Below are positions 23,269 through 32,596 of a stretch of 36,238 nt of DNA, one piece after another (positions within the stretch are counted from its first letter, which is position 1; the number at the start of each line of letters is the position of its first letter). The stretch covers positions 1 through 36,238 of the forward strand of contig NZ_CAIKKU010000253.1 in NCBI RefSeq assembly GCF_903828115.1, written 5' to 3'. The stretch is from an uncultured Thiodictyon sp. (GTDB lineage: Bacteria; Pseudomonadota; Gammaproteobacteria; Chromatiales; Chromatiaceae). The notes below the pieces were generated by a model. It made no database searches and was not told the DNA's origin. It saw nothing but the letters and a program-made list of their open reading frames with translations. Made by a program: the position numbers and the translations under genes.

Positions 23269-23271
23269 GGC

Positions 23272-23403
23272 TTACCGTGAAAGTCGCGCCGGGAGCGCGC
23301 TCCAATTCTCCCTCTCCCTCTGGGAGAGGGCGGGGTGAGGGAACGGCCATGGCGCCCGCAACTTTCATATTCCGGGGTGGGGCAGGCGCCATGGCCGTTA
23401 GCC
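23272..23403. repeat. Composite dispersed repeat, copy 2, with two palindromes
   Basis: It begins TTACCGTGAAAGTC (23272-23285) and ends TTCCGGGGTGG (23370-23380) then GCCATGGCCGTTAGCC (23388-23403), like 13266-13398. The interior differs: a CCCTCTCCC/GGGAGAGGG hairpin (23310-23330) and a perfect 15-bp inverted repeat AACGGCCATGGCGCC (23342-23356) with its complement (23385-23399). It separates sdhE from ygfX. Confidence 0.65.
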
Positions 23404-23413
23404 CGGGTCTCGC

Positions 23414-23701
23414 TCAGGGGTGCTGGGCGGCCACGACCGCCACGATATGCCGGATCAGCTCATGCAGCCGTGGATCCTCGTGGACGCGGCGGGACATGAA
23501 CCAATCGCTCAAGTCCTGGTCCTGTTGGGCGAGGAGGGTGACGAATTCGGCGCGCCCCCGCGGGTCCAGGTCTCGGTAACCCTGGTCCAGGAAGGGCATC
23601 AGGAGATGGTCCAGTTCCAACATGCCGCGGCGGCATTGCCAGCGCAGACGGCGGATCTCTTCGTCGGTGGTGCCGTCCGGATCTGGGGTGGTGTCGGTCA
23701 T
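23414..23701 (-). CDS. sdhE: SdhE, flavinylation factor of succinate dehydrogenase
   Basis: 95 residues from the ATG at 23701. The family core is intact: RRLRWQCRRGMLELDHLLMP with the RGxxE motif (Arg25, Gly26, Glu29), then FVTLLAQQDQDLSDWFMSRR. SdhE helps attach FAD covalently to SdhA. It follows sdhB after a 145-bp spacer that contains a REP-type palindrome, so it is still in the sdh group although not tightly coupled. The N-terminal 13 residues are acidic and disordered. Confidence 0.88.
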   Translation of the reverse strand: MTDTTPDPDGTTDEEIRRLRWQCRRGMLELDHLLMPFLDQGYRDLDPRGRAEFVTLLAQQDQDLSDWFMSRRVHEDPRLHELIRHIVAVVAAQHP

Positions 23702-23716
23702 GGTTGGCGATCCGTT

Positions 23717-23806
23717 CGTAGGCCGGGTAGAGCGCGGCGAAACCTGGCGGGCAACGCTTGACCGGGGCGTTGGAGATGGGTTTCGCTGCGCTCTACCCAT
23801 CCTACG
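23717..23806. repeat. REP-type palindrome between sdhE and sdhB
   Basis: CGTAGGCCGGGTAGAGCGCG (23717-23736) with GCGAAACC is opposed by GGTTTCGC, TGCGCTCTACCCATCCTACG (ending 23806). The arms are about 28 bp with few mismatches. It is the common GTAGGGTAGAGCGCAGCGAAACC intergenic repeat type. Confidence 0.7.
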
Positions 23807-23846
23807 CAAAGCCCCCGCCCGGTCCTGGGCGGGGTCTGATGCGGGG

Positions 23847-24539
23847 CTACAGGCCCTTCTCCAACATCAGGTCCTTGATCCGCCCGATGGCGCGGGTGGG
23901 GTTCAGGCCCTTGGGGCAGACCTCGACGCAGTTCATGATGGTGTGGCAGCGGAACAGCTTGTAGGGACCGTCCAGTGCGTCCAACCGCTCTTCCGTCGCC
24001 TGGTCTCTGGTATCGGCGAGGAAGCGCCAGGCCTGGAGTAGTGCGGCGGGACCGTGGAACTTCTCCGGGTTCCACCAGAAGGAGGGGCAGGCGGTCGAGC
24101 AGCAGCCGCACAGGATGCACTCGTAGAGTCCATCGAGTTGATCCCGGTCCTCGGGGGACTGGGGGATCTCCTGCTCGGGCATGGGGTCGGTGCGGATCAG
24201 GTAGGGCTTGACCGCCCGGTACTGCTCGTAGAACTGGGTCATGTCCACCACCAGGTCCCGGATCACCGGGCGGCCCGGGAAGGGACGGACCACGATGGGC
24301 TGCGCAAGCTCGGTGATGGGGGTGACGCAGGCGAGGCAATTCTTGCCGTTGACGTTGACCCCGTCCGAGCCGCACACGCCCTCCCCGCAGGAGTGGCGGA
24401 AGGCAAAGCTCTCGTCCTGTTTCTTGATCTCCAGCAGGGCGTCGCGCAGCATCATGCCCTGGACGGGGCGGACCTCATAGGTCTGCATGCGCGGCTTCTG
24501 GTCGACGTCGGGGTTATAGCGGTAGACGCTGATCTTCAT
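23847..24539 (-). CDS. sdhB: Succinate dehydrogenase iron-sulfur subunit
   Basis: 230 residues. The plant-type [2Fe-2S] site is SCGEGVCGSDG with NGKNCLAC (Cys51, Cys56, Asp59, Cys71). The ferredoxin-type clusters are supplied by CILCGCCSTACP and CHTIMNCVEVCPKGL. It passes electrons from SdhA FAD to ubiquinone at the membrane. The start at 24539 has no visible ribosome site: the upstream 126 bp are a repeat element (arms 24557-24664), so translation efficiency or coupling to sdhA may be altered. Gene order sdhCDAB is standard. Confidence 0.95.
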   Translation of the reverse strand: MKISVYRYNPDVDQKPRMQTYEVRPVQGMMLRDALLEIKKQDESFAFRHSCGEGVCGSDGVNVNGKNCLACVTPITELAQPIVVRPFPGRPVIRDLVVDMTQFYEQYRAVKPYLIRTDPMPEQEIPQSPEDRDQLDGLYECILCGCCSTACPSFWWNPEKFHGPAALLQAWRFLADTRDQATEERLDALDGPYKLFRCHTIMNCVEVCPKGLNPTRAIGRIKDLMLEKGL

Positions 24540-24556
24540 GATGAGTGACTGGTCGT

Positions 24557-24664
24557 AAGTGGTTAGTGGTCAGTGGGTGAAGATCAGTGGTTGGGGCCTT
24601 GCAGAGGTGCGGTCCGCGCCGCGGAACCTCCGGCTTGCCGCCAACCACTATCCACTTGCCACTT
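24557..24664. repeat. Hairpin element with AGTGG tandem arms between sdhA and sdhB
   Basis: The left arm AAGTGGTTAGTGGTCAGTGG (from 24557) ends with AGTGGTTGG. The right arm CCAACCACTATCCACTTGCC then ACTT ends at 24664. The arms are inverted complements built of 7-bp units containing AGTGG, enclosing a core with its own GC-rich inverted repeat. The element fills the whole spacer and touches the sdhA stop codon. Confidence 0.75.
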
Positions 24665-24665
24665 C

Positions 24666-26429
<1,764 letters not shown>

Positions 26430-26436
26430 GGACGGA

Positions 26437-26793
26437 TTACCCTGGCATTCCTGCTTTGATGACGGCGATAACGATGGCCTTGAAGCCCCAGAGCCCGGAG
26501 GCCAGGAACATGAAGGCGACGAGCGCGAGCAGGATCATGCGCAGGCCGACGTTCTTCACATAGTCCAGAAAGACGTCGCGGATGCCGACCCAGGCGTGGG
26601 ACAGGAGAATCGGGAAGAAGATCAGCAGCGCGGCGGTCACCATGGGTTGGGCCACCCAGGCGCGCAGGGCCTGATCGTCCGCCGGGGCGTCGACCAGGAA
26701 GTGGATGAAGAGATAGGCCATGAAGACCGCGAGATAGACGGCGGTGACCCGCTGGGTCAACCACGCGATGACGCCGGATGCCTGGCGACTCAT
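26437..26793 (-). CDS. sdhD: Succinate dehydrogenase membrane anchor subunit
   Basis: 118 residues, MSRQASGVIAWLTQRVTAVY onward, with three membrane helices (about 15-35, 50-72, 84-110). The heme b ligand His66 sits in SHAWVGIRDV, and Asp77-Tyr78 (LDYVK) match the quinone-site pair. The start at 26793 overlaps the sdhC stop (ATGA). A longer frame upstream is only an open shadow across sdhC. Confidence 0.9.
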   Translation of the reverse strand: MSRQASGVIAWLTQRVTAVYLAVFMAYLFIHFLVDAPADDQALRAWVAQPMVTAALLIFFPILLSHAWVGIRDVFLDYVKNVGLRMILLALVAFMFLASGLWGFKAIVIAVIKAGMPG

Positions 26794-27170
26794 TGTGCGA
26801 TCCTCCAGATCAGAACCAAGCCCAGGACCACCACCGCCGCGACCATCACGACCCAGGCGCTGACCCGTGAGGAGGCCCGGTCGAGCCCGATGCGCAAATC
26901 CAGGAGCAGGTAGCGAATCCCCGCGAACAGGTGGTGCAGGATGCTCCAGGCCAGCGCGATCAGGGCCAGCCGCACCAACCAATGGTGGAGGAAGGCGGCG
27001 CTGGCGGCGAAGCCCTCGGGTCCCGACACGGCCTGGTCGAAGATGATCGCCCCGACCGGGATGGCCAAGACCATCAGGACGCCGCTGATGCGGTGGAAGA
27101 TGGAGACGTAACCGGTGGCGGGGAGTCTGATCCGCCACAGATCCAGGAACACGGGTCTGGTCGATTGCAT
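26790..27170 (-). CDS. sdhC: Succinate dehydrogenase cytochrome b556 subunit
   Basis: 126 residues beginning MQSTRPVFLDLWRIRLPATG, then SIFHRISGV, the SdhC signature for quinone binding (His-Arg-x-Ser-Gly). Three membrane helices follow. The heme ligand is His80 in LHHLFAGIRY. It is the first gene of the sdh operon, with AGGAT about 6 nt before the ATG. With SdhD it anchors SdhAB to the inner membrane. Confidence 0.93.
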   Translation of the reverse strand: MQSTRPVFLDLWRIRLPATGYVSIFHRISGVLMVLAIPVGAIIFDQAVSGPEGFAASAAFLHHWLVRLALIALAWSILHHLFAGIRYLLLDLRIGLDRASSRVSAWVVMVAAVVVLGLVLIWRIAQ

Positions 27171-27662
27171 GCTTGATCCTGTGTGGATTGCGAAGGCTGT
27201 GGGCGCCGGTCGGCCCCCCGCGACACCGGCCCTGGGGCCCGGTGCGGCGTCCGGCAGGTGCGACGGGCCTCACCTGCACTCAAGCGTCCTGCGCGCTACC
27301 GGCAGGGCGCCCAAGGGTCGCACCCCCTATTGTGCACTGCAACAGCGTCGCGCGTCACCCGGGTGTGCATCAATGGGTTCTATTTAGCCCGCATCGCTTG
27401 CCAGCCTCGGTGCGTTCGCGATGTGGGCTACAAGGCGGGGAACGTACGGAATCCGAGGCACAAGAGCCTGCGTAGACGGCGGCTGGGCGGATGCCTTTTG
27501 AGGTACCAGGCCATCAGGGGCCAGCGACGTGCTCGGGCGGCTGGCCGAACTGCCTGGACCACTCGAAACCGACCTGTGGGGCACCACCCGCCGGGCACGG
27601 TCCAAGATCTCGGGGCCGCGGGTCGCCGGGCAGTCGTCGTCCGCGTCCAGCAGGCGTCGACG
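27171..27662. other. Intergenic region upstream of sdhC: REP palindrome and possible gene fragment
   Basis: This 490-bp stretch should contain the sdh promoter, but no convincing -35/-10 pair is visible. A REP-like palindrome lies at about 27386-27436 (TAGCCCGCATCGC opposed by CGCGATGTGGGCTA). At 27335-27348 TTGTGCACTGCAAC has a GTGCAC centre. On the plus strand from about 27520, SDVLGRLAELPGPLETDLWG looks like real coding sequence but decays within 40 codons and has no recognised family. It is likely debris of a lost gene. Confidence 0.4.
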
Positions 27663-28925
27663 CTATTCGACTCCGCGCGGCGTGTGGATGCGCACAGGCA
27701 TAGGCGGGGGTGGGAGTGCCTCGAACAAATCGGCGGGGCGGGACCCTGGGCCTGGGATCGCCTCTCGATCCGGACCTAGCTGATTGAGCCGCATGAGCTC
27801 GCCCGTGGTGAACAGGTGTTCTTCGAGCATCTGACGCGACGCGGCATCGATCGGGGCAATTCGGGATTCGCCGCCTTCAGAGACGACCGCGAGTAACGTC
27901 GCGGGGCTCAGTCCGGAGTCATCGAGCAGGTCCGGGCTGTGGCTGGTGACCAGCACCTGGGTCTTTTCGGCAGCCCGTTGCAGTGCCTCGCGCAAGGCGG
28001 CGAAGGCGGCGGGGTGGAGCGCCGTCTCGGGCTCTTCGATTCCGACCAGCCTGACCGAATCATCGCCGACGCCCTGAAACAAGGCGACGAGTGCACCGAA
28101 GACCCGCAGGGTACCGTCCGACATGCCCTGCGCGGGAAAGCGCCAGGGAGATTCAGAGCCCGCCACGTCTTGGCGAAACTCCAGGGTCTCCATGGGGCCG
28201 AACGACTTGTGCTCCACGCCCTGGACCATAGGAACCACCGCGTGCAGGTATTCGCTGACCAACTCGAGCGTCTCTGGGGCTGTGCGCACCAAGTGCCGTA
28301 CCACGCTGGCGATATTCTCCCCGGATGGCTTGAGTAGCCGACCTTCCTGAGGTTTCTGAAGCTCCCGCATGAGCTTCGGGTCCAGGTTATAGAAGCCCAT
28401 GGCAGTCAGTGCGTCGAAGACGGGCCGGAAGGCGGGGAGCCCGGACGCGGCAACGAGTCCGAGCCGGTCCGACGTGACTGCGGGAAAGGACGCCTCGCTG
28501 GTTGCGACTAAGTTGCCGCGCTGAAGCTTGAACCCACGGTTCTTGTCCCCTAAACCGATCACGCACTCTTCGTCCTGGACCTCGTAACCGCCACCCTTGA
28601 GGGCGCCCACCCAGAAGGCATAGAAGCCCTGGAGATAGATGTCATGGGGCTTGACGGGTAGCTGAAACTCCAGCCGAATCCCAAAGTGGTTCGGGCGTCC
28701 GCTCGATCGCCGCCGCACCTCGTTGAGCCCGCCACGCTGATTCAGCGCGTGGTCCAGCGAGCCATTGAGGGCATCCGCCACCAGATGCAGGGCATCGAGA
28801 AAATTGCTCTTACCGGACCCGTTCGGCCCGAGCAGATAGGTCAATGGTCCGAGCCGTACGTCGCAGGCCGCGATGCTCTTGTAATTGCGCAGCACGACCC
28901 GCGTGAGGAAGACGGACGACGGCAT
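27663..28925 (-). CDS. AAA family ATPase of the RecF/OLD-like group (COG4637-like)
   Basis: 420 residues. N-terminal VVLRNYKSIAACDVRLGPLT then LLGPNGSGKSN (Walker A 33-40). C-terminal MSDGTLRVFG is the ABC-type signature, VGIEEPETALHPAAF is Walker B, and VTSHSPDLLDD is the H-loop region. These SMC-like single-chain ATPases dimerise head to tail. Relatives are often paired with a small DUF4276 protein or a nuclease in defence or repair loci; none is seen here, and downstream lies the repeat-rich spacer. It starts 16 nt after der, so it may be carried on the housekeeping transcript. The Pro-rich C-terminal 20 residues could be a run-on past a lost stop. Confidence 0.82.
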   Translation of the reverse strand: MPSSVFLTRVVLRNYKSIAACDVRLGPLTYLLGPNGSGKSNFLDALHLVADALNGSLDHALNQRGGLNEVRRRSSGRPNHFGIRLEFQLPVKPHDIYLQGFYAFWVGALKGGGYEVQDEECVIGLGDKNRGFKLQRGNLVATSEASFPAVTSDRLGLVAASGLPAFRPVFDALTAMGFYNLDPKLMRELQKPQEGRLLKPSGENIASVVRHLVRTAPETLELVSEYLHAVVPMVQGVEHKSFGPMETLEFRQDVAGSESPWRFPAQGMSDGTLRVFGALVALFQGVGDDSVRLVGIEEPETALHPAAFAALREALQRAAEKTQVLVTSHSPDLLDDSGLSPATLLAVVSEGGESRIAPIDAASRQMLEEHLFTTGELMRLNQLGPDREAIPGPGSRPADLFEALPPPPMPVRIHTPRGVE

Positions 28926-28941
28926 GGGGGCGACGCTTGAG

Positions 28942-30354
28942 CTACTTGCGCCTGACGTACGCCTTGAGCCGCGCCCGGTGCTTGATCTGCCGCTCGGTCA
29001 GGTTGTTCTTTATGCCCTTGAAGGGGTTGGTGCCGCTCTTGAACTCGATGCGCAGCGGGGTGCCGGAGAGACCCAAGTCCTTGCGGAAGCGGTTGATGAG
29101 ATAGCGCCGGTAGGTGTCGGGGACGTTCTCGGTCTGGTTGCCGTGGATGATGATGAGCGGCGGGTTGCGCCCGCCCTGGTGGGCATAGCGCAGCTTGATG
29201 CGCCGGCCGTGCACCAGCGGCGGCTGGTGCTCCTGGACCGCGGCTTCCAAGAGCCGGGTCATCTCGGGGGTGGGAATGTCGCGCATGGCGTTGGCGTAGG
29301 CGCGGTCGACCTCATCGAGCAGCAGCCCTACGCCGCTGCCGTGCAGGGCGGAGATGCGATGCTGGGCGGCGAAGTCGAGAAAGCCGAGCTTGCGCTCGAT
29401 CTGGGTGTGGACCTGGGTGCGGGCATCGGTGTCCAGCCCGTCCCATTTGTTGATGGCGACCACCAGCGCGCGCCCGCTGTCGATGATGTGACCGGCCAGG
29501 GTCGCGTCCTGCTCGCCGACACCTTCGTGGGCGTCCAGCACCATGATGATGACGTTGCACGCCTCGATCGCCTGGAGCGTCTTGATGATGCTGAACTTCT
29601 CGATCACGTCCGTGACCTTGCCGCGGCGCCGCACGCCGGCGGTATCGATCAGGGTATAGCGGCGCCCGCGGTATTCGACCGGGATGAAGATACTGTCGCG
29701 GGTGGTGCCGGGCAGATCGCAGGTGACCAGTCGCTCCTCACCCAGGAGTCGGTTGATGAGGGTGGACTTGCCGGCATTGGGGCGCCCGACCACGGCGACC
29801 TTGATGCCCTCGTCCGCGCCGGTGGCCTCGGCGTCGGGGTCCGGGACGACCTGCGCGGCGCGGAACGCCAGTTCCTCCAGCAGCCCTTCCATGAGGGTGC
29901 GCACCCCGCGCCCCTGGCTGGCGGAGATGGGCACGGGGTCGCCGAGGCCCAGGGCATGGAACTCCGCGGCGACCAGTTCGCGCTCCGCGTGGTCGGCCTT
30001 GTTGACCACCAGGCTCAAGGGCTTGCCAAGCCGACGCAGGCGCTCGCCGATCTCGTGGTCGCCGGCGGTGCAGCCGTCCTTGGCGTCGACCAGGAAGATG
30101 ATCTGGTCCGCCTCCTCGATGGCGGCCTGGACCTGGCGCTGCATCAGGGCCTCGACCCCGTCGGCGTTGAAGCTGATCCCGCCGGTGTCGACCACTACGT
30201 AGGGGTTGGGACCGACGCGGCCGACCCCGTACTGGCGGTCGCGGGTGAGGCCGGGGAAGTTGGCCACGAGGGCGTCCCGGCTCTGGGTGAGCCGGTTGAA
30301 CAGGGTGGACTTGCCGACATTCGGACGGCCCACCAGGGTGATGACGGGCAGCAT
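28942..30354 (-). CDS. der: Ribosome biogenesis GTPase Der
   Basis: 470 residues with two G domains: GRPNVGKST (9-17) with DTGG and NKAD (118-121), and GRPNAGKST (from 190) with DTAG and NKWD. The C-terminal KH-like domain includes [20 protein letters not shown] and the basic end [13 protein letters not shown]. Der (EngA) is needed for 50S subunit maturation. It follows bamB by 15 nt, the usual gammaproteobacterial order. Confidence 0.97.
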   Translation of the reverse strand: MLPVITLVGRPNVGKSTLFNRLTQSRDALVANFPGLTRDRQYGVGRVGPNPYVVVDTGGISFNADGVEALMQRQVQAAIEEADQIIFLVDAKDGCTAGDHEIGERLRRLGKPLSLVVNKADHAERELVAAEFHALGLGDPVPISASQGRGVRTLMEGLLEELAFRAAQVVPDPDAEATGADEGIKVAVVGRPNAGKSTLINRLLGEERLVTCDLPGTTRDSIFIPVEYRGRRYTLIDTAGVRRRGKVTDVIEKFSIIKTLQAIEACNVIIMVLDAHEGVGEQDATLAGHIIDSGRALVVAINKWDGLDTDARTQVHTQIERKLGFLDFAAQHRISALHGSGVGLLLDEVDRAYANAMRDIPTPEMTRLLEAAVQEHQPPLVHGRRIKLRYAHQGGRNPPLIIIHGNQTENVPDTYRRYLINRFRKDLGLSGTPLRIEFKSGTNPFKGIKNNLTERQIKHRARLKAYVRRK

Positions 30355-30369
30355 GTCGGAGGTGCCTCT

Positions 30370-31752
30370 TTAGCGTGTGTTACGGGCTGGGTTCTGGGGC
30401 GTCGCCGCCGGCTTGGCCGACGGCTTTGCCGGGGCCGGGGGCGGCGCTGCGGGTGCCGCCGGCGGTGCGGCAGTCGCGGGCTTGGCGGCCCTGGTCACCT
30501 GGGTGGGGAGTGCGGCCTCGTCCACGGCCGCCGCTGACTGGGCGCCGCCGCGGCTCCCCCCGGGGGCCGTGCCGGTACTGAGCACGGCCAGGGTGCCGTC
30601 GGTGGCGTAGACATAGAGCCGGTTGCCAACCGCCAGCGGGCGGGCGGTGATGGCCTTCTTGCTCACCCGGGTGCGGCCGACCAGTCGGCCGTCGGCCTGG
30701 GCCAGCAGGTGCAGCCAGCCGTCCAGATCACCCACGGCGATCAGGTTGCCGAGCAGGGCCGGGGCGGTGAGTTGGCGGTTGCGCAGCCGTTCCTGTTTCC
30801 AGCGCCCCGCGCCGCCGACCGGGTCGGCGCCCCACACCAGGTCCGCGGAGTCGGTGATGAAGAGGTTGGACTGCGTGGCGGCCAGCCCGGCGTGGGACGA
30901 CAGTTCCCGGCGCCACAGCACGCCGCCGCCGTCCAGGTCGACCGCCGCCAGGTCGCCGTTGTAGGTGCCGACGAAGATGACCTTGCCGATGACCACCGGG
31001 TCGGCATCGATGTCCGTGACGCGGGCCAATTCCGAGCGCCCGCCCGGCGCGGTGACGATGACCTCCCACAGCGGGGTACCGTCCGCCGGGTCGAGTTTGA
31101 CCAGCTTGCCGCCGGCGAGTCCGACGATGACCCCGGTGGGGGCGATCACGGGGGTGCCGCTGCCGCGCAGCGTCAGGACCGGTGCCGGGTAGGGAACCCG
31201 CCACAGCTCGGTACCCTTGGCCTCATCGAGCGCGAAGACGCTGTCGTCGAGGGTGTGGATGATCACCTTGCCGTCGTCGGTGCGTCGGGGTACCGAGAGG
31301 ACCTCCCCACTGAGCTGGGCGCGCCACAGTTGCTTGCCGTCGGTGCCGGACAGCGCGATGACCTGGCCGTCGCTGGTCCCCAGGATCAGGCGCTCCCCGG
31401 CCAGTTCCGGGCCCGCGCTCAGCGGCAGCTTGGTGTCCTTCTGCCACAGGACGCGCCCGCTGCCCGCATCCGCGGCGACTACCCGCCCGCGTGCGTCGGC
31501 CACGTAGACGCGGCCCCCGCCGACCGCCGGGACCAGATAGAGGCGTCGGCCCTCGCTGCCCTTGGTGAGGCGTGCCGACCACAGGGTGGTGGCGGTGACC
31601 TCGGGGACGATGGTGGCGAGTTTGGTCGGCGGGCTGGGGTCCTTCTCGCCGCCGAGCCAGGGGATGTTACTGCAACCGGTCACGACGCCGGCGACCAGCA
31701 ATGCAGTGCAGGTGCGCAGGGCGCGACGGTAGGCGGGGTGCCGGGTGGGCAT
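30370..31752 (-). CDS. bamB: Outer membrane assembly lipoprotein BamB
   Basis: 460 residues from the ATG at 31752; a TTG at 31770 overlapping the yfgM stop is possible. The signal peptide ends in a lipobox VTG-Cys27. An eight-bladed PQQ-type propeller follows, with repeats such as GGGRVYVADARGRVVAADAG and GTSDGQVIALSGTDGKQLWR. BamB assists BamA in inserting outer-membrane proteins. Unusually, the propeller is followed by about 65 residues of Ala/Pro/Lys-rich low-complexity sequence (from about 395), absent in E. coli BamB (about 390 residues). Position between yfgM and der is standard. Confidence 0.92.
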   Translation of the reverse strand: MPTRHPAYRRALRTCTALLVAGVVTGCSNIPWLGGEKDPSPPTKLATIVPEVTATTLWSARLTKGSEGRRLYLVPAVGGGRVYVADARGRVVAADAGSGRVLWQKDTKLPLSAGPELAGERLILGTSDGQVIALSGTDGKQLWRAQLSGEVLSVPRRTDDGKVIIHTLDDSVFALDEAKGTELWRVPYPAPVLTLRGSGTPVIAPTGVIVGLAGGKLVKLDPADGTPLWEVIVTAPGGRSELARVTDIDADPVVIGKVIFVGTYNGDLAAVDLDGGGVLWRRELSSHAGLAATQSNLFITDSADLVWGADPVGGAGRWKQERLRNRQLTAPALLGNLIAVGDLDGWLHLLAQADGRLVGRTRVSKKAITARPLAVGNRLYVYATDGTLAVLSTGTAPGGSRGGAQSAAAVDEAALPTQVTRAAKPATAAPPAAPAAPPPAPAKPSAKPAATPQNPARNTR

Positions 31753-31766
31753 GGTGTCGGTCGGCC

Positions 31767-32396
31767 TCAACCGGCGGTGGGCAGGTTATCGAGCTTGAGC
31801 CGGATCAACTGGGGCAGGCCGGTCCCGGCGGTGATGGCCTTTTCGTAGGCGGCGCGTGCCGCGGCACTGTCCCCGCGGGCGGCGGCGAGGTCGCCACGCA
31901 CGGCCGCAAAGTCCCCGGCAAAGGCCGCGCCGTCGTCATGGGCGGCGACGGTGGCCGCGGCGGCGTCCAGTTGGCCCTGGGCGAGTTGGATGCGTGCGAG
32001 CCGCAGGGCCGCCAGGCGCGTCAGGGCCGGGTCCGGGGCCTTGACGAGCAGCCGTTGCAGGGCGGTCATGGCCCCTGGGGCGTCGCCACTTTCATACAGC
32101 ACCCGGGCCGCGACCAGGGCGCCCAGGGCGGGGTAGGGGGTAGCGCCGTATTGCTGGTCCAGGAGTTGCGCCTGCTTGGCGGTCGACTCGGCCTCACCCG
32201 CGGCGGCACTGACCATCAACTGCTCGAAGGCGGCCGAGGCCTGGGCGCCGACACCGTTGCGGTAGTCGGTCCAGGTACGCCAACCGAACACGACCGCGAG
32301 GCCGATCGCCACCCCGCCCACCACGGACATGCCGTTTTCCTTCCACCATTTCTTGATGGACTCGACCTTCTCGTCGTCGGTTTCGTATTCGCTCAC
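31767..32396 (-). CDS. yfgM: YfgM-type SecYEG accessory TPR protein
   Basis: 209 residues beginning MSEYETDDEKVESIKKWWKE, a conserved cytoplasmic start, then one membrane segment (about 23-41) and a periplasmic TPR domain (ALGALVAARVLYESGDAPGA onward). YfgM associates with SecYEG and PpiD and hands exported proteins to periplasmic chaperones. In most gammaproteobacteria the gene directly upstream is hisS; here upstream lies a 75-bp spacer and a hisS-like scrap. Confidence 0.9.
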   Translation of the reverse strand: MSEYETDDEKVESIKKWWKENGMSVVGGVAIGLAVVFGWRTWTDYRNGVGAQASAAFEQLMVSAAAGEAESTAKQAQLLDQQYGATPYPALGALVAARVLYESGDAPGAMTALQRLLVKAPDPALTRLAALRLARIQLAQGQLDAAAATVAAHDDGAAFAGDFAAVRGDLAAARGDSAAARAAYEKAITAGTGLPQLIRLKLDNLPTAG

Positions 32397-32470
32397 GCTC
32401 GGTTTCCTTTTTGGGTCTGGGCACTCGTCTAACGGCTGGATTCCAGCGGGGGTTGCCTTGGATCGCCAGG

Positions 32471-32596
32471 CTACCGTTGGCGCCGGAGCGACGGGCAGGC
32501 CCGTCGGTTGGACATGATCTGCTCGAAAACAGTGCGATTATAGTAGTCCACTGCGCGCACCAGGTGCGGATTGATTTGGTCGGCCGGGGTGCTCAT
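32471..32596 (-). pseudogene. hisS: Histidyl-tRNA synthetase (hisS) fragment
   Basis: A 41-codon minus-strand reading starts with an ATG overlapping the rodZ stop (ATGA) and contains QINPHLVRAVDYYNRTVFEQ. This closely resembles the conserved HisS segment around LVRGLDYYNRTVFEW in the catalytic domain (about residues 255-275 of a 420-residue enzyme). Nothing before or after resembles HisS, and ispG, normally between rodZ and hisS, is also missing. I read this as the scar of a deletion of ispG and most of hisS. The reading could still be translated from the coupled ATG. Confidence 0.6.

Noticed and set aside
28885..30537. Long plus-strand frame opposite der
   Set aside because: Shadow of der; acidic low-complexity translation without recognisable domains.
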